This document shows positions 5,787 through 6,572 of a DNA stretch of 6,572 nucleotides, piece after piece; within the stretch, counting starts at the first letter, position 1, and every line of letters starts with the position of its first letter. Both the position numbers and the translations under genes were made by a program. The notes below the pieces were generated by a model. The model searched no databases. It was not told where the DNA came from and worked only from the letters and a program-made list of their open reading frames with translations. The stretch lies in assembly GCA_028695865.1 (NCBI GenBank), contig JAQVID010000181.1, positions 1 to 6,572 of the forward strand. Reading direction: 5' to 3'. The stretch is from Thermoguttaceae bacterium. Lineage in GTDB: Bacteria; Planctomycetota; Planctomycetia; Pirellulales; Thermoguttaceae.

Positions 5787-6572
5787 CTACCGTCCGCGGT
5801 ACCCCCGCCCCATGAAGGGATAACGTTGTTGATTATTCTGGTATTGAGGTTGGGGGTATTGCTGTTGCATTTGCTGCGGGGCAGGCTGCGCTACAGCAGG
5901 TTGTACGATTCCGGCCTGTCTTGCTTTGGCAAGAGCTTCGTCCTGCGCTTCTTTTTCAGCCTTGGCTTTTGCCAGTGCTTCCTGTTTTTCTTTTTCCATT
6001 TCGGCAAGTTCGGTCGCCGTGGGCCGGTCGATGATAAAACCGGTCGGCATACCGCTTTGACTCATCGTATTGTTTTGAGCGTTGTTCCCGTAAACATCCT
6101 TACCTCCGTGGTCAACGACAAAACTGAAGTTCGCTCCGCAATCCATGGCCGAGTGATAAGTCAAGTTGCCGCCTGCATAACCTTGCGACGCTCCGTAGTA
6201 AGTGTTATTGCCGCGATACTCCATGATCACGCCAATACTTCCTTCCGCTCCGCACCCCTGGGTAAGTCCCTGTGTCGCTGTGAACATGTCGTCTCCGTCG
6301 AAATCGACGAGAAATCCCGCAGCCAAATCCCAGCCCATGCCGCTTCCCATAATCGTACCGTTATAGGTATCGTTTCCGCGATCATCGAAGCAGTAACCCA
6401 AAGCGTAGTGGCAGCCAAATCCGCAACTGAAACGCTGCCAAATTCCTTGCTGTCGCGGACCACCGTTGTATTCGCGAGAGGTCGCCGCCGGACGCTTGTC
6501 GTCTCCGGCAAAATCGCGAATCAAACCGATTCCCATCCAGTAGCCGCCGCCATGGGCAAAATAATCGTATTC
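5787..6572 (-). CDS. G(D/N)D-repeat protein with charged helix and Q/P-rich tail (5' end outside window)
   Basis: The frame is open to the right edge: before the ATG at 6536 it reads EYDYFAHGGGYW with no stop. The repeat pattern crosses that ATG, so the true start is outside the window; 261 residues are visible (numbered from the edge). Residues 8-161 carry five loosely repeated units of about 27-43 residues. Each has glycines, a hydrophobic strand, an acidic residue and a turn such as GDD (23-25), GND (66-68), GDD (93-95), GNN (121-123) or GKD (157-159), usually followed by x-Y/F. A sixth unit, GFIIDRP, lacks the turn. Residues about 184-220 are an A/E/K-rich, probable coiled-coil helix. The last 40 are Q/P/Y-rich and end in GRGYRGR. 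I do not recognise a named family; similar G(D/N)D-x-Y repeats occur in uncharacterised planctomycete proteins. The turns loosely recall calcium-binding RTX loops, but the 9-residue RTX period is absent. Export cannot be judged without the N-terminus. Confidence 0.88.
   Translation of the reverse strand, partial: EYDYFAHGGGYWMGIGLIRDFAGDDKRPAATSREYNGGPRQQGIWQRFSCGFGCHYALGYCFDDRGNDTYNGTIMGSGMGWDLAAGFLVDFDGDDMFTATQGLTQGCGAEGSIGVIMEYRGNNTYYGASQGYAGGNLTYHSAMDCGANFSFVVDHGGKDVYGNNAQNNTMSQSGMPTGFIIDRPTATELAEMEKEKQEALAKAKAEKEAQDEALAKARQAGIVQPAVAQPAPQQMQQQYPQPQYQNNQQRYPFMGRGYRGR
5913..6023 (-). other. predicted charged coiled-coil helix in the repeat protein
   Basis: This stretch encodes about 37 residues, visible positions 184-220, rich in alanine, glutamate and lysine, with short AKAKAE and ALAKAR runs and no glycine or proline in its core. 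It separates the repeat domain from the Q/P-rich tail. A long single helix or coiled coil is the likely structure. Confidence 0.6.
6090..6551 (-). repeat. protein-level repeats in the right-edge gene
   Basis: Five imperfect units run through this part of the reading frame. Their G(D/N/K)(D/N) turns are spaced 43, 27, 28 and 36 residues apart, with shared G-x-G at the start and a D or E three to four residues before the turn. The DNA itself is not visibly repetitive, so the units are old and have diverged rather than being recent duplications. Confidence 0.7.

Noticed and set aside
6534..6536. ATG at 6536 as the start of the repeat-protein gene
   Set aside because: The frame stays open to the window edge, and the glycine/aromatic repeat pattern continues upstream of it.
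5787..6572. RTX (hemolysin-type calcium-binding) repeat protein
   Set aside because: Single GNDTY-like turns resemble RTX, but consecutive nine-residue GGxGxDxxx repeats are absent and the spacing is 27-43 residues.

Overview
The window carries five protein-coding genes and no RNA genes, mobile elements or CRISPR. Base composition is balanced, with GC close to half by eye. The best guess for the source is a planctomycete (Pirellulales-like, possibly a gut-type lineage). The reasons are a secreted DUF1349-like concanavalin-fold protein, a WecA-type transferase with an H-Y-S-H motif, and a protein built from G(D/N)D repeats, a combination I associate with that phylum. This assignment is inference from protein style; there is no rRNA to confirm it.

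Left block, plus strand, 73-4852: three genes packed as a probable operon. DNA polymerase I (polA, 993 aa) has intact 5' nuclease, 3'-5' proofreading and polymerase centres. It is followed after 22 nt by a small secreted protein with a DUF1349/concanavalin-like fold. After a further 12 nt comes a polytopic WecA/TagO/MraY-superfamily sugar-1-phosphate transferase, which should start a lipid-linked surface polysaccharide or wall polymer. The junction between the last two genes is a 13-bp tandem duplication that holds the stop of one gene and the start of the next.

Right block, minus strand, 6572-4915: a gene that enters from beyond the right edge encodes the repeat protein (G(D/N)D repeats, then a charged helix, then a Q/P-rich tail). 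It is followed after 59 nt by a metal-dependent cyclase-family hydrolase (kynurenine formamidase/isatin hydrolase superfamily). The 59-nt gap contains a 7-bp inverted repeat that overlaps a second, mutually exclusive hairpin next to the cyclase ribosome-binding site, plus a perfect TTGACA hexamer.

The two blocks converge with a 62-nt gap (4853-4914) in which I see no clear terminator. No gene-free stretch exceeds 300 bases. The block members do not form an obvious single pathway: polA is replication/repair, the middle gene and the transferase point to the cell envelope, and the cyclase substrate cannot be told from sequence. I did not find a convincing new biological system. The most interesting items are the repeat protein, the junction duplication and the leader hairpins.
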